In this document: piece after piece, positions 28,141 through 41,120 of the stretch
Numbering within the stretch: position 1 is the stretch's first letter
Layout of the letters: each line of letters starts with the position of its first letter
DNA from: Antedon mediterranea
Taxonomy: Eukaryota; Echinodermata; Crinoidea; Comatulida; Antedonidae
Reading direction: 5' to 3'
DNA: 64,000 nucleotides
Assembly (NCBI RefSeq): GCF_964355755.1
Contig: NC_092672.1
Coordinates: 7,564,001 to 7,628,000, forward strand
Notes under the pieces: generated by a model
The model's database searches: none
What the model was told of the DNA's origin: nothing
Seen by the model: the letters and a program-made list of their open reading frames with translations, nothing else
Position numbers and translations under genes: made by a program

Positions 28141-28339
28141 TTATAATACTCACAATTATGTGTTATTGCTTATTATAGAGTCATATTAACCATTTATATC
28201 AACAAATAAAAAGGTCTAAATATTAGTATTAGTAGGCCTAAATTAGTAATGAATATAATTTGAATAAAATACTACCGGTATATTAAAACATTTTATAAAT
28301 ACATAAATAAGTTTACAATTTATTATACAAACATGTCTA

Positions 28340-28477
28340 TTAAACATTTACCAGAAAGGTCTTCAATAATAGTCGTGGTATCACGCTATCAGTAGTGTCA
28401 GGGTTTGTTCGATTGGTAATCACAATTTTAGTAGTGTCAGGGTGTGTTCGATTGGTAATCGCACTATCAGTAGTGTC
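28340..28477 (-). pseudogene. spare receptor A tail exon, 3' part, cut by foldback element
   Basis: On the minus strand this reads DTTDSAITNRTHPDTT and then KIVITNRTNPDTTDS before a stop at 28342-28340. It closely matches the functional tail exon (NRTHPDTTDSVITMTD) at 30901-31014. It contains about three copies of a 39-nt repeat. The 5' part lies beyond the foldback element at 30876-30887. Confidence 0.7.
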
Positions 28478-30875
28478 GGTTCTAGGACACCTACCCCCTA
28501 GACAGTTACCCCCCGGATATTTACCACCCGGACAACTACCCCCTTAGGACAACTAACCCCCGGACAACTAACCCCCGGACAACTACCCCCCGGACAACTA
28601 CCCCCTTAGGACAACTACCCCCTTAGGATAACAACCCCCCGGACAACTACCCCCCGGACAACTACCCCCTTAGGACAACTACCCCCTTAGGATAACTACC
28701 CCCCGGATAACTACCCCCAGGTCAACTACCCCCCGGTCAACTACCCCCCCCCCCCCAATCCAAAAGTAGACAAACGGTTTCTGTAAAAATGAAATCATCT
28801 GTTTCGAAACTAGAGACCCGAGAACAGAGACCTGACACGAGGCCCAATACGAAAAGGGAGACCTATATTTGGGTCTCCCTTTTCGTATAGTGTGGTCTCT
28901 CTTTTCGTATAGTGGGGTCTCCCTTTTTGTATATTTAGGTCTCCCTTTTCGTATATTAGGGTCTCTTTTTTCGTATAGTGGGGTCTCTCTTTTCGTACGT
29001 GGGTCTCTCTTTTCGTATATTTAGGTCTCCCTTTTCGTATTGGGTCTCTGGTCTCTGGTCTCGGGTCTCTAGTTTCGAAACACCCGTTTTTACGATTATT
29101 CTGTTTAACAGCACGCTAGACCCTAGATGTGCTAGATTTAAAGTACCGTATTTATTGACAAAACGGCCTGGGCTGTTTATTGTTTAGGTGGTTTTTAGGT
29201 GGACATTTATTGGAAGAAAGTTGTTTATTCAATGGGAGGGGGTATAATCTAATGGAAATAGACGCCGATTATTAATTCCATATGATGTTTCATGGGAGTG
29301 ACATGATCACCGTTTATTTGAGGTGAATTTATTTAAAGATCGCCGTTTATTCGGTGAGTGAACATTGAGGTCAAATATCAAAAGTGATATTATTCTTCAA
29401 GTGTACAAAAATACTTAGGCCTATATGACAAATTTGAGACAAAAATTAATTCTTTTAAGACCATTCAACAACCTGACTCTGCAACAGTGTATAATAGGAA
29501 TTAATAACTATATTTTAATTCGTTACTTTGACGAATTACTATTCATTATTGTAAACAAAAGTATAAGATTGAACATAAATTAATATAGCCTGGTATAAAC
29601 TGAAGATTGTCACACATGATCATAGGATAGTCGAACGTATTATATAGTACTCCCTGTATTTACTGTAAAGACTGGGTTCGCTAATAATAATAATAATTTT
29701 TGCGTCAGGACAATGCTTCGATAACCACTGGTCTTAAAAGAATTAATTTTTGTCTCAAATTTGTCATATATGTATTTTTGTACACTTGAAGAATAATATC
29801 ACTTTTGATATTTGACCTCAATGTTCACTCACCGAATAAACGTCGATCTTTAAATAAATTCCCCTCAAATAAACGGTGACCATGTCACTCCCATGAAACA
29901 TCATATGGAATAATCGGCGTCTATTTCCATTAGATTACACCCCCTCCCATTGAATAAACAACTTTCTTCCAATAAATGTCCACCTAAAAACCACCTAAAC
30001 AATAAACAGCCCAGGCCGTTTTTTCAATAAATACGGTACTTTAAATCTAGCACATCTAGGGTCTAGCGTGCTGTTAAACAGAATAATCGGTTAAAAACGG
30101 GTGTTTCGAAACTAGAGACCCGAGACCAGAGACCAGAGACCCGAGACCCAATACGAAAAGGGAGACCCACGTACGAAAAGGAAGACCCCACTATACGAAA
30201 AGGGAGACCCCACTATACGAAAAGGGAGACCCCACTATACGAAAAGGGAGACCCCACTATACGAAAAGGGAGACCCTAATATACGAAAAGGGAGACCTAA
30301 ATATACGAAAAGGGAGACCCAATTATACGAAAGGGAGACCCAAATATACAAAATGGGAGACCCAAATATACGAAAAGGGAGACCCACTATAAGAAAAGGG
30401 AGACCCACTATAAGAAAAGGGAGACCCCACTATACGAAAAGAGAGACCACACTATACGAAAAGGGAGACCCTAATATACGAAAAGGGAGACCAAAATATA
30501 GGTCTCCCTTTTCGTATTGGGTCTCGTGTCAGGTCTCTGGTCTCGGGTCTCTAGTTTCGAAACACCCGTTAAAAACAGATGATTTCATTTTTACAGAAAC
30601 CGGTCCTATATATTTGTCTACTTTTGGATGGGGGGGGGGGGTAGTTGACCGGGGGGTAGTTGACCGGGGGGTAGTTACCCGGGGGGTAGTTATCCTAAGG
30701 GGGTAGTTGTCCTAAGGGGGTGGTTGTCCGGGGGGTAGTTGTCCGGGGGGTTGTTATCCTAAGGGGTAGTTGTCCTAAGGGGGTAGTTGTCCGGGGGTAG
30801 TTGTCCTAAGGGGGTAGTTGTCCGGGTGGTAAACATCCGGGGGGTAACTGTCTAGGGGGTAGGTGTCCTAGAACC
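28478..30875. mobile_element. foldback (FB/Galileo-like) element with repeat-filled inverted arms, 2.4 kb
   Basis: Starts ggttctaggacacctacccc and ends with the reverse complement. Arms are ordered as follows: array A of ggacaactacccc units (28478-28756 and 30638-30875); a unique segment with aaatgaaatcatctgtttc; array B of tacgaaaagggagaccc units (about 10 left, about 17 right); and a 380-bp unique arm (29084-29463, matched by 29729-30110). The loop of about 265 bp has no coding. Long TIRs built from direct repeats are the hallmark of foldback elements. No transposase is present, and no clear target duplication was seen. Confidence 0.8.
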
Positions 30876-30887
30876 ATCATATTGAAC
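30876..30887 (-). pseudogene. spare receptor A tail exon, 5' stub
   Basis: tatag acceptor then GTTCAATATGAT on the minus strand, identical for 11 of 12 bases to the start of the functional tail exon, then straight into the foldback terminus. About 34 bp of the exon between stub and remnant are missing. Confidence 0.6.
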
Positions 30888-30900
30888 CTATAATTTGACC

Positions 30901-31014
30901 TCAAAGGTCTTCAATAATAATCTTATTACGAGTGGTGTCAGTCATGGTAATCACACTATCAGTAGTGTCAGGGTGTGTTCGGTTGCTTGATGTCTTCCTC
31001 CAGTCATATTGAAC
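30901..31014 (-). CDS. receptor A last exon: cytoplasmic tail
   Basis: Phase 0 to stop. VQYDWRKTSSNRTHPDTTDS, then VITMTDTTRNKIIIEDL and TGA. VQ completes the family NEVR/NEVQ motif at the end of TM7; NRTHPDT is shared with receptor B. A damaged second copy lies at 28340-28477/30876-30887. Confidence 0.82.
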   Translation of the reverse strand, partial: VQYDWRKTSSNRTHPDTTDSVITMTDTTRNKIIIEDL

Positions 31015-34000
31015 CTATAATTAGGAATAATGATATTACTAAATAAGGTGTATCGCAAATAGCGTGAGCGATGCATGATGAAAAGGAATCGGTAGCAATA
31101 GCGCCTCCACCAGTATATAAAGTTGTTATTATACGGTGGCGCTATTGCTACCAAACCCTGACCATCATGCATTGTGCAATGACGTTCTTCGCGAAACCAA
31201 GCTATTTATGATAAATCTTATGAGCAGTTCTATTTTAAAAGAAGATAACCCGTGCATTTTTTTTTCTTTAAAAAGAACTGAATAAATTGAATAACATACA
31301 TGTATGCAGCAATAAAAACTACTACTTAAAAATAAGTTATGATAAAAATAGATTAAGTGTAATGTGAGCTGCCGTAAAGAACGTCTTTCAATTTAATCTG
31401 AAATGTCCATTATATAAACACGAAATAAACTTTTCAAACTATTTTTCAAATTATGGTTCATTTTTCTTTGTTATTCAAAAGTTGTTACCAATTTTTCTAT
31501 TAAGAACAAACATTTGAACATGCTGATTGTGACTACAGTACCATCGAGAAAACATCTACCTTTGCACACATACTATCCGTGAAAAATATTCCCCGAGGAA
31601 TACTTCCTCCTAAAAGTTGGAACTCACGGTACAGCGTGCTCCAGCGATCATCGAAAATGTGTTTAACAAAAGGTCCTTGGGGTATAGATTATTACGTAAA
31701 AAAAAAATTCAAACTGTATTTTTTGTGATTATTTTGAGAAAGATGTGGCAGTTACCTCATTACTGAAGACACACTGAGAGAGCCAGATGAAGAAACCTTG
31801 CAAAGAATTCATGATGACAAATATGTATTCCATTACTTTGGAACTACTGAAGAGGATGATTATACCAAAAATCCATGGCAAACCAACAACCGGAGTAAGC
31901 AAACCCAAGCCGTAAACCAAGGACCTTAAAATAAGCAAAGTAAATCACTATACAGATTATCGCTTAGAGGTGAAACATAATATTTGATATTCGAGAGAGA
32001 ATGATATTTTGCTTGAGTGTGAATATATATATTTCCCGAAGCGCAAGCTAAATATCATTCTCAATGGGATCTTATATTTCACCGATATCTGTTATATTGT
32101 TTTTGTCTTGTGTGGGTTCGTCCCACTTTTATTATAGTTTTCTGTTATAAATATAATAATATAAATATATATATATATGCACATTTATGTATTTCTCTTA
32201 TTTATAAGGTACATTGCTAAAAAATACATATCTTTTGAACAGTATATACATAGGCTAAGATTATATCTGTTATATTCAACAACCAGTAGAATAGCTGCTG
32301 GGTCGGCTAGCTAGGCCTTGTGGTTGTGGGCGATTTGTTTATGGATGATAACGAAACATACATGCAAATAGCAAGAATAGGCCTACTAGATAATTATAAA
32401 TGTTTGTAATGATGATTATGCAAATTCAGCCTCTTTTAATTCTCGACATGACTTAGTCATATGACACCATAAGATGTAGTCTAGGTTTTAGAGCGAAATT
32501 AGTAAAACGTAAAATATGTTGGCACATATAGCGTTTCATACATATTATAATACTTAAGCTCATAATTTTTAGACATAAAGCGAAACGACTTAGGAAATGT
32601 TTACATAAGATGATAATAATACGTAATAATGTATATAGATTATGTTACCGAATAATAATTATCTGCTGATAAATCGGAAAAGATATATCATTATCTTATC
32701 ACGTCATAATTATTCAATTTACCTAATTCGTGTGTATGACGTCTTATCGTCTTTAGATTGTTGTGGAAGTCGAGTTTTCTTGAAAGCTATATACCCAATG
32801 ACCACAGTTTGTAGGAAGATGATCTGGAAAAAATATATATATATATACTGGTATTATTAAGCTGTAGGTCTAATGTTGATTGGTAAGGTGTGATCGGGCC
32901 TTTACTGTTGTTGCCTAAAGTGTCCGGCCGTAACTCCAATTCTTTCCCACACTAAATAAAACCTCGGGGAGCTTTCCTAAAAATATTGAAGTTGCATTCG
33001 ATAGATTTTGTAAAGGTTTCACAAAACGGGCATGGAATAAAAGAAGGGAGATCAACAATGAAAGTGATTAGTTCTTGTAAATCATGTATTACTTTTATTA
33101 ATGTTACTTTTTGTTGTTGTGCATAATTTAGTTTCCTTGTAAATAGGCCTATTGTTAAATCATTTTTTTCTCTAACCTTTATTTTACTTACTCTGGACGC
33201 ACCTTAATTCAAGAAGTGTGCCACTGTTTCAAAAGTGTAGCTTCCAAATCAATTATATTATTAGAAATCAGACTTTAAAAATAAATACAATATTTCAAAC
33301 CACACCAAAAAAAAAAGTCAACAAACAAAACAAAATAAGACAACATCAATTGTGGACCAGCGGAATTGAAACGAGATTTATCGTATTTTTCTAGCACTAA
33401 ATTTTCACTCTACTTACCAGAAGTGTAGTAAGCATTGGTATAATAAATGTCCAGATTGCTATGTCCATATTTAACCAGCACCTGTAGTAAAAAGCGGATG
33501 TCTAAACATAACTACTTGTTTTGATGTATAACTTAAAATTTGTCCTTACAAGTTAATTCAAAATTTCGAAAATGGCATACTACCTATACTATACATTATA
33601 ATACAAATATATCTTACACGTCATCAGAAACGTAGTTGTCCTTTGTACATCCAGCCGTCACTCCTACGATTATACTAGGCACTATCCAGCCAAGATAACG
33701 ACTAAATAAAAAGCGTCGTTCGTGGTTAACAAACGGGTGTCTGATCTTCATGTACACGTCTGTAGACACAATTAGCATCCATGTGAAAGCGGCTAAAAGA
33801 CTGTAATGTAAACAACCAGCAATAACAGCACACACAATCTGGAAAATAAAAAGATGTCAGTGACGTAACGGCAATTTTCATCAATGTATAAACACACTTT
33901 CAATGTGTTATGTTAGACAAAAATGTAAATAAAATTAAACTCTAATATATTATTAGTGTAAGATTCCTTTTAAGAAAATTTTTTTGTAAACAGTGAAACG

Positions 34001-37000
34001 AATATAAGAATAAACCTGAAAAATAAAATTTAGTGGTTCTTATTTAAAAAAAACAGATGTTAAAATCTTAGTAGTAGGTTATATAGCATATTCCATTGCT
34101 ACAAAAAATATATTTGTCCAATGAACAATGTAGTGATGATGTGTGCTACAAAAATAACACGTACCTTATTCTTAACATTCGCTCCAAGTAAGAAATACAC
34201 AAAATTGACAATAAGAAGAGCCACTACCAGATGGCAAAGTATCTTATGGCGCTCAGAATTTCTTAAATTTCTGAAATAGTAATTCTGTCTGTTATGAAAA
34301 GTTAGGCAAAAAAAATATAATGTAACTGTGTATGAAACACATACAGTATTCATGAAAATTGCAAGATACAATAGAGCCAGTGGGGCAGCAAAAGAAGAAA
34401 AAGAAATATATTTAGAAATTCGAAATAATCAGTGTTTGTGGCTGTTGCCGGTACCAAGTATGAGAGACTGTTTAACATACTATTAAGAAGAAACATAGAC
34501 TCGAATTTAATACTGTAGGCGAAGTGTCTAGGTATTCATCCGACATTGCAGCGCTTTCAATCAATTTCTTATTTAAGAAAAGATAACTTACTTAAAACTG
34601 TATACAGTAATCAGGGTTATGATGAGAAATATACTCGAAATAATAAGTCCAAAGTTTGTAAGAGTTGATAAAATCTTGTCATTACTTGACTAAAAGATAA
34701 GAAACAATATACATGAAATTTAGTTCAACCGTATATAACATTTTAATGACATTCATAATATTCTATACCTTTATCGTTTTATTGTTGATATAAAGTTGAA
34801 TATATATTTTACCGGTATCGGTTTCATCAAAACGACAAATGACGTCATATGTGTACAATTGCATATCACGCCGTCGGCATCATTTACAGTAGAACAACCT
34901 TCAGTTGACCATATCCTTTATTAAAAGAAAACATTACTATTATTTAATAAAGATTAAATAATGTACATTATGATGATACCTGAATAGAATTGCTGTGCCT
35001 TTTAAACATTATAATCATATCGTTACTATTATTATAATCATATCGTTACTATTATTATAATCATATCGTTACTATTATTATAATCATATCGTTACTATTA
35101 TTATAATCATATCGTTACTATTATTATAATCATATCGTTACTATTATTATAATCATATCGTTACTATTATTATAATCATATCGTTACTATTATTATAATC
35201 ATATCGTTACTATTATTATAATCCGTTTAACGTGATTCTCTCGTGTTTATCACTGTGTATAATTGTTTCAGCAAGACCATCATCATAATATAAACCAACA
35301 TTATAACAATCATCTCATCACCGTCGTGATCATCATCACCATCATTATCTTCACCATTGTCATGATTGAGGCCTACTTACGCAAAAGGGTTTTCCTCTTC
35401 AGTAAAATGACACAAATGTTCATATTTCATGCTCAAAGAATCTTTCACAACATCCTTTAAATTCAAGAAGGCAGATTCGAAAATCATATTTAGCAAACAA
35501 TACTCATGTAAACAAATTGTGCGTAGCGAATGTGTACATATGTTCAGTCATCTCATACGTACAAAGTAAGGACATCAAGTTTAAAATTAATTCGTATGTT
35601 TATTGATGTTATCGATAGATGGTTACAATACATAGCATTCGCCGATCCACCAGTACCACCAATAAACAATTGCTACGTATTTCTACCGTTATTATGCATT
35701 ATACCTCATCCTTATATCAAGCATATCACAGTACACCGGTCCAACAGCCACTTTTAAAAGAGAACGAAATCAGTTTAAGGTACCAAATACCGAATTATTA
35801 TTTTGTTCTTTATTTTATTATCAGCATACCTTAATTGGAAACCTGATTTCACAATCAATACTGAGCTCGTTGCCTTTGTTGTCATATATGTCTATAGTAA
35901 CAATATCTGATACACTTTGAAGCGTTGGGCTGTCCCTTTAAAATATAAATTATTCAATTTGAAGAATTAAGCAATTGATAATTTAAAAAATAGTAAATAT
36001 AGACATAAGCAAGTCCAAAATATACAAGTAAACATTTTTCAACATGATTGATAATACAAACAACACTAAAGCATGACAAAATAATAAAGTAAATAATTTA
36101 TATGAACACCGATTCTATAATTATAAATAAATGCTTTTTTAGTTTGAAATATTTCCAGCATTATCATTTTCGGATTCAAGTATGCGAACACTTTTTTTCA
36201 GCTGTAAAAACAAATAGAATATGCGTAATATAACGACAAACTTACTGACTTTCTACATAAAAATAAGCAGTTGAATTTACATCATTTTGAGTTGCAACCA
36301 CTTGAAACGGTCCATCTGAATAAATTACATTACAAAAATAAATATATATTTTTCGATTGTTTACATATATTTGTTCATATATATTTGTTTACAAAAATTG
36401 ATATTACCAAAAATATCAAACCATTTACCGAAAAATCTTAATGGAAAATGTCATTTAATCACTTTTTCACATATATTTTCAGTTTTTTAGGAAAAAACCC
36501 TACATTGGTCATTTGAAATAGATAACGCATAATCCCATACCTTTTACCAAATAGGACTTAGTTGAAGTCGAGAAAGTAATGCTGTCAGGTTCAGATGTTA
36601 AAGGGACGTCTTTTACTTCTGGCGAACTAGATTCAAAATGTATGCTAACTGAAAAGAAATGAATAATTTTTGTTTATTCTAACTTCCAACTAATATACAA
36701 ATCTTAAAATTATAAGGAGCAATGTAAATTAGAAGTAAGATAACTCTGATGATATTGTTTTATGGTAAACCGTATGTTGAATGTGCTGAAGTGAATAAAA
36801 AAAAGTTAAAGTAGATGATAAGAAGCTTAAAAGATTGAACCGCTGAACTTTAACTACTTCTGTGACACCAGATGTACGGTATCAATAAAGTATGGAGTGA
36901 ACATGGTATGAGGAGAATAATAGAATTGTCTTTTGGAATAACCCAACTAGTAGTATTTTGTTACATTTTACATATATCTGAAGGGATGCCATTTTAAACG

Positions 37001-40000
37001 AAATTATATTTACCACCGGGTTTTTCTGAATCAGTCGAACAGATCGTCATAATATTCGTTGAATTGGTAGTAGATATACCAATACCAGTGGTAGTAAGAT
37101 CATTAGTAAGACTATGCATATCAGGTATGTTTGTTGCACTGGTAGTTTCTTGACTTGTACTTTCTGGACTTGTGCATTCTGGACGTGTAGTTTCTGAACT
37201 AGTAGTTTCTGGACTAGTAGTTTCTGGACTTGTAGTTTCTGGACCGGTAGTTTCTGGACCGGTAGTTTCTGGACTTGTAGTTTCTGGACCGGTAGTTTCT
37301 GGACCGGTAGTTTCTGGACCGGTAGTTTCTGGACTGGTAGTTTCTATACTTGTAGTTTCTGGACTGGTAGTTTCTGGATTGGTTTTTCTGACTGTTGTGG
37401 TAGGTATCGTGGCACTCCTTCTATCTAAAAACGTACGGTAAACATTTATTTCTATTTTACATAAAAAAAAGGCAAACATCTCCGATGAAGGAACAAGAAA
37501 TTAAACGATTTCTTAAACACATGGACACCCACGTCATATTTACGTAATTTGTGTGCAGAAAAATGGTAATAAATAATCTGAATGATCTATACTTTCAGAT
37601 TTGGAAGAGAATATGTAAAACAGAAGAGGTTTTGATGTGACAGTATGGTATACACCAGTGGAAAGGGTAGGACAAAATAAGTGAATAATCAATAGTGGTG
37701 GATGGTGATGTGGTAATCTCTGAACATTGAAAGGAAGGTAACTGAGTGAGTACATAAAACACTTTTTATATTTTCTAATTTGGATTATTTTTTTCTTCAA
37801 TTGTTTAAAAAGATATAATATGATCAAGTTCAAATTAAAGATTTACCCATTTTTGATTTCAATTACGTCACCTGCAACTCAAGAATAAATAATCCCAAAA
37901 CACTCACTGGAGTTTGTTTTTGATATCATACACTTCTATGTATTGCATACCCTCAAATCAATTCTATTTTGTATCAAACAAATTGTGGTTTTTAGTATCA
38001 AAAATAAAATTTGGTTCATCTTACCGTTATACACAACAACGTTAGCTGAGAATCCTCTGTATTGTGAACTACCGTCGGTTCGAAACATAACAACCAACGA
38101 GTTGTTTGAAGACAGTATCACCGGTGGTAATACAAATCCTGTGTACTTCACAATTCTGTCTTCATCTTGAATAGAAACATAATCGCTGTCTTGTTCAAGT
38201 TGGAAATCGGTAAATGTAAGTAACAGCAAATATCCAGGATATGTATGTAACGTCCAGTTGTAACTGACGGATTTCGGATAATCGTTTGGGTAATTTGGCG
38301 ATGTAATATTCTTGGACTGGTCTGGATATATAAAGTACTCATTGAATACCTTTGTATCTTCAAAGAAAATACAAAGTTACAATTATTAGTTAGAGACACA
38401 ATTAATCAAAAAACAAAATTAAATACATTATAAACGATAGAAAAAATAGGTGTGGTACGCCGTAACGTTTGTCTAAAATAACAACTTACCGCCAAATTCA
38501 GGTACAAAATGAAAGATTAGAAGCAAGAATAAAAGAATAGTTTCCATGGTAACACACATACAAGCGAAGAATACAATGATCGTACAATATAATAATTTAA
38601 TGCGTGTTGTTTCACAGAAAACATGCAACTGACTGAACCTAAGATCTGTCCATTTTAATTACCTTTCTATATTAATATTGTACCAATTGTTTTTCTAATT
38701 AAACACAACAACTTTTACATTCATATCAGTATGAGCATGAAGTATCCTTGCATCAGTATGGATTGTACCAAAGGTTGCTTATTAATTGTCGTAATGCATA
38801 AGTCCATGCCTAGTGTTACTAAGGACAGAAATGAAACTTTTCAATGAGTAAACACGATTCAAGTATGTATCCATTGTGTCGGTTGGATCGGAGTTCAATA
38901 AGCCTAATGTACGTCAAGTATTCATCAATTAAGCTGACTACTTTTAAAAGACTCGAATTGAAAATATAAGATGTTTCTTAAGTGTGGGTTAACAATTAGA
39001 CGTCAAGTGTTTGATTTCGATGATTCTAAACTATACTAAACGATTAAATACAATCCATACTATTCTGTAAGGTTGGTTCTCACAAGTGATTATTCGAACA
39101 GTCGCTTGTGATTGGTTAACATACTTACGTTGCGTCTACGTCATTGCGTTACGTCACTAGTGAGAACCAAGTATAAAGAAGTGTTTGGGTACATATTGTA
39201 TTTAATCGTTACAGTATAGATTAGAATCGTCATCGCATGTATTTAATCATAATTATAGCTACTCGGTATGGATTGCACTAATAATAATATTATTAATTAG
39301 AGGTGCTTTAGTTAAAAAATAATTTAAAGCTACAATATTTTACTTAAACATTGGGATCAGAGAAATTAGAACCCAACTCATTGCATAGTATTATAGTAAT
39401 ACCATAAAACCCCCGATCCCTTGGTGCACCTCTATCCAAGGGACACATTTCAATGATCTGCGTCATGGTAAATCCCTAAAAGACTACGGCCAATCCTTTT
39501 TCAGGACACCTCTATTAAGGGACTCTTTGTTGGGTCTCGAAAGTGGACGCCTAGCTTGTTGATGACATTATATGAAATAAAATGATTCATGTATCTATTT
39601 TAAATAAGATTGTAATTCTACCAAGCGCATAAAGCAATATCAATTCTATTTCACTTGTATCTTGATCGCCTTCATAATGTACTGTACGTCCTTCGTGTGC
39701 GGGAACGGGGAATTGGTCTTAAACTATAGAGGATCTGAATGATATATAATCGATTAATTTGTTTTAAATCACACATATTTACCTTCAATACAATCAACTT
39801 CACTGATGTAAACATTATCAATAGCTATGCGTCCTATATTACCCAGGTGTCCCGTAGTGTATCCACGAAAAATCACATAGTCTGGAGTATAATTAGCATA
39901 AAGAATAGCAGTAGCAAGTGTCCATTTATTGTTCCCTGTAGCATAAATATTATTCAAAATCTTGTAAGACGTTGGACCAATGTAATGTTTTACAACTAGT

Positions 40001-41089
40001 CGCTGCTTAGGACTTGAACCGCTCATGTAATAATAAAACTGAACATACACACATCTCCAACTTGGTGGTAACTCTGGACTTTGGATAGCCGCAATATGTT
40101 CAAGTCCGTTAGAAGATTTAACAGAAATGTAGTAATTGTCTGTGAAAAAAACAACAAAATATTCACGGGAGCGCTAACATAAAATATCAGTGGGTATATA
40201 TTAACGATTGACCTGGCATAAATTTAAACATAAAGCCCTGTCTGCGCTACCAAACTGACAAAACAAAGGGTGATATATGCCCATGGTAGTGATATGACAT
40301 CATCATTTCCATGGGCACATCACATTTTATTGTCATATGACAATAGAATATGATGTGCCCATATATAAACATTTATATAAAGTTTGATATTGTAGACAGA
40401 GCTTTAATAATGTGAATGAAAATAATAACAATTATTCAGAGGTTATTTAGACACTAATGATATGCATTGTGTAAGACTGTGTATGCATTTTATATGAAAA
40501 CACATACAGGAAACGCCCACCAAAGAGAACAGGTGCTAAGATGCCATTAGTCTCTTAGTTAAGTTCCCTGTCAATTTTGTTCTTATTAATTATGCATTTT
40601 TGCATTGTTTTTAAAAAACATTAATTTACATTGATGAATGAAATAAAAAAATACGTGTACTTATTTGATGAGGTGGGGAAGGAGTTATTGTAAGCGGTTG
40701 TTGGTACGAACATTTTCTTACCAGTTTCAACTGGTTTGCCTGTGTATGGATCAATATTGTTTTCTTCCATGGAGCGTTTCCAAGGCTCTAATTGAATTCT
40801 ATTAACCCATCCATCAAAATCGTCTTCAAAGTCAGAACAAAAGCCTGCAATTTCTGGAATGTAAAAATTACTAACAATTTCAGGGTTGAATCTATAATTA
40901 TATTTATATTTTATATAAGTATATAATTTGAGAACATCCGTAAGTAATTTTCTGGTGGGACTCGAATCCTCACAGATCACTATCTTTCGTACATCTCAAG
41001 ACCTTAGAGCCTTCGCCGATTGTTAGTATAGGATCGATCGATCGAGTTAAAGAAAGTAGCGAAGGTATGATAATTGTATAACCAATATT

Positions 41090-41120
<31 letters not shown>

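Noticed and set aside
30353-30706. Plus-strand frame with IRKGRPT repeats, and the frame at 28978-29187
   Set aside because: Products of the tandem repeats in the foldback arms.
31520-31690. Minus-strand open stretch with VKHIFDDRWSTLYREFQ as an extra receptor A tail exon
   Set aside because: The only acceptor (ccccaag) gives the wrong phase after the TM6-7 exon, while the exon at 30901-31014 fits phase, motif and the receptor B paralogue. It may be a repeat fragment.
37172-37441. Plus-strand VVSGLVVSGP repeat frame
   Set aside because: Antisense of the PETT stalk exon of receptor A.
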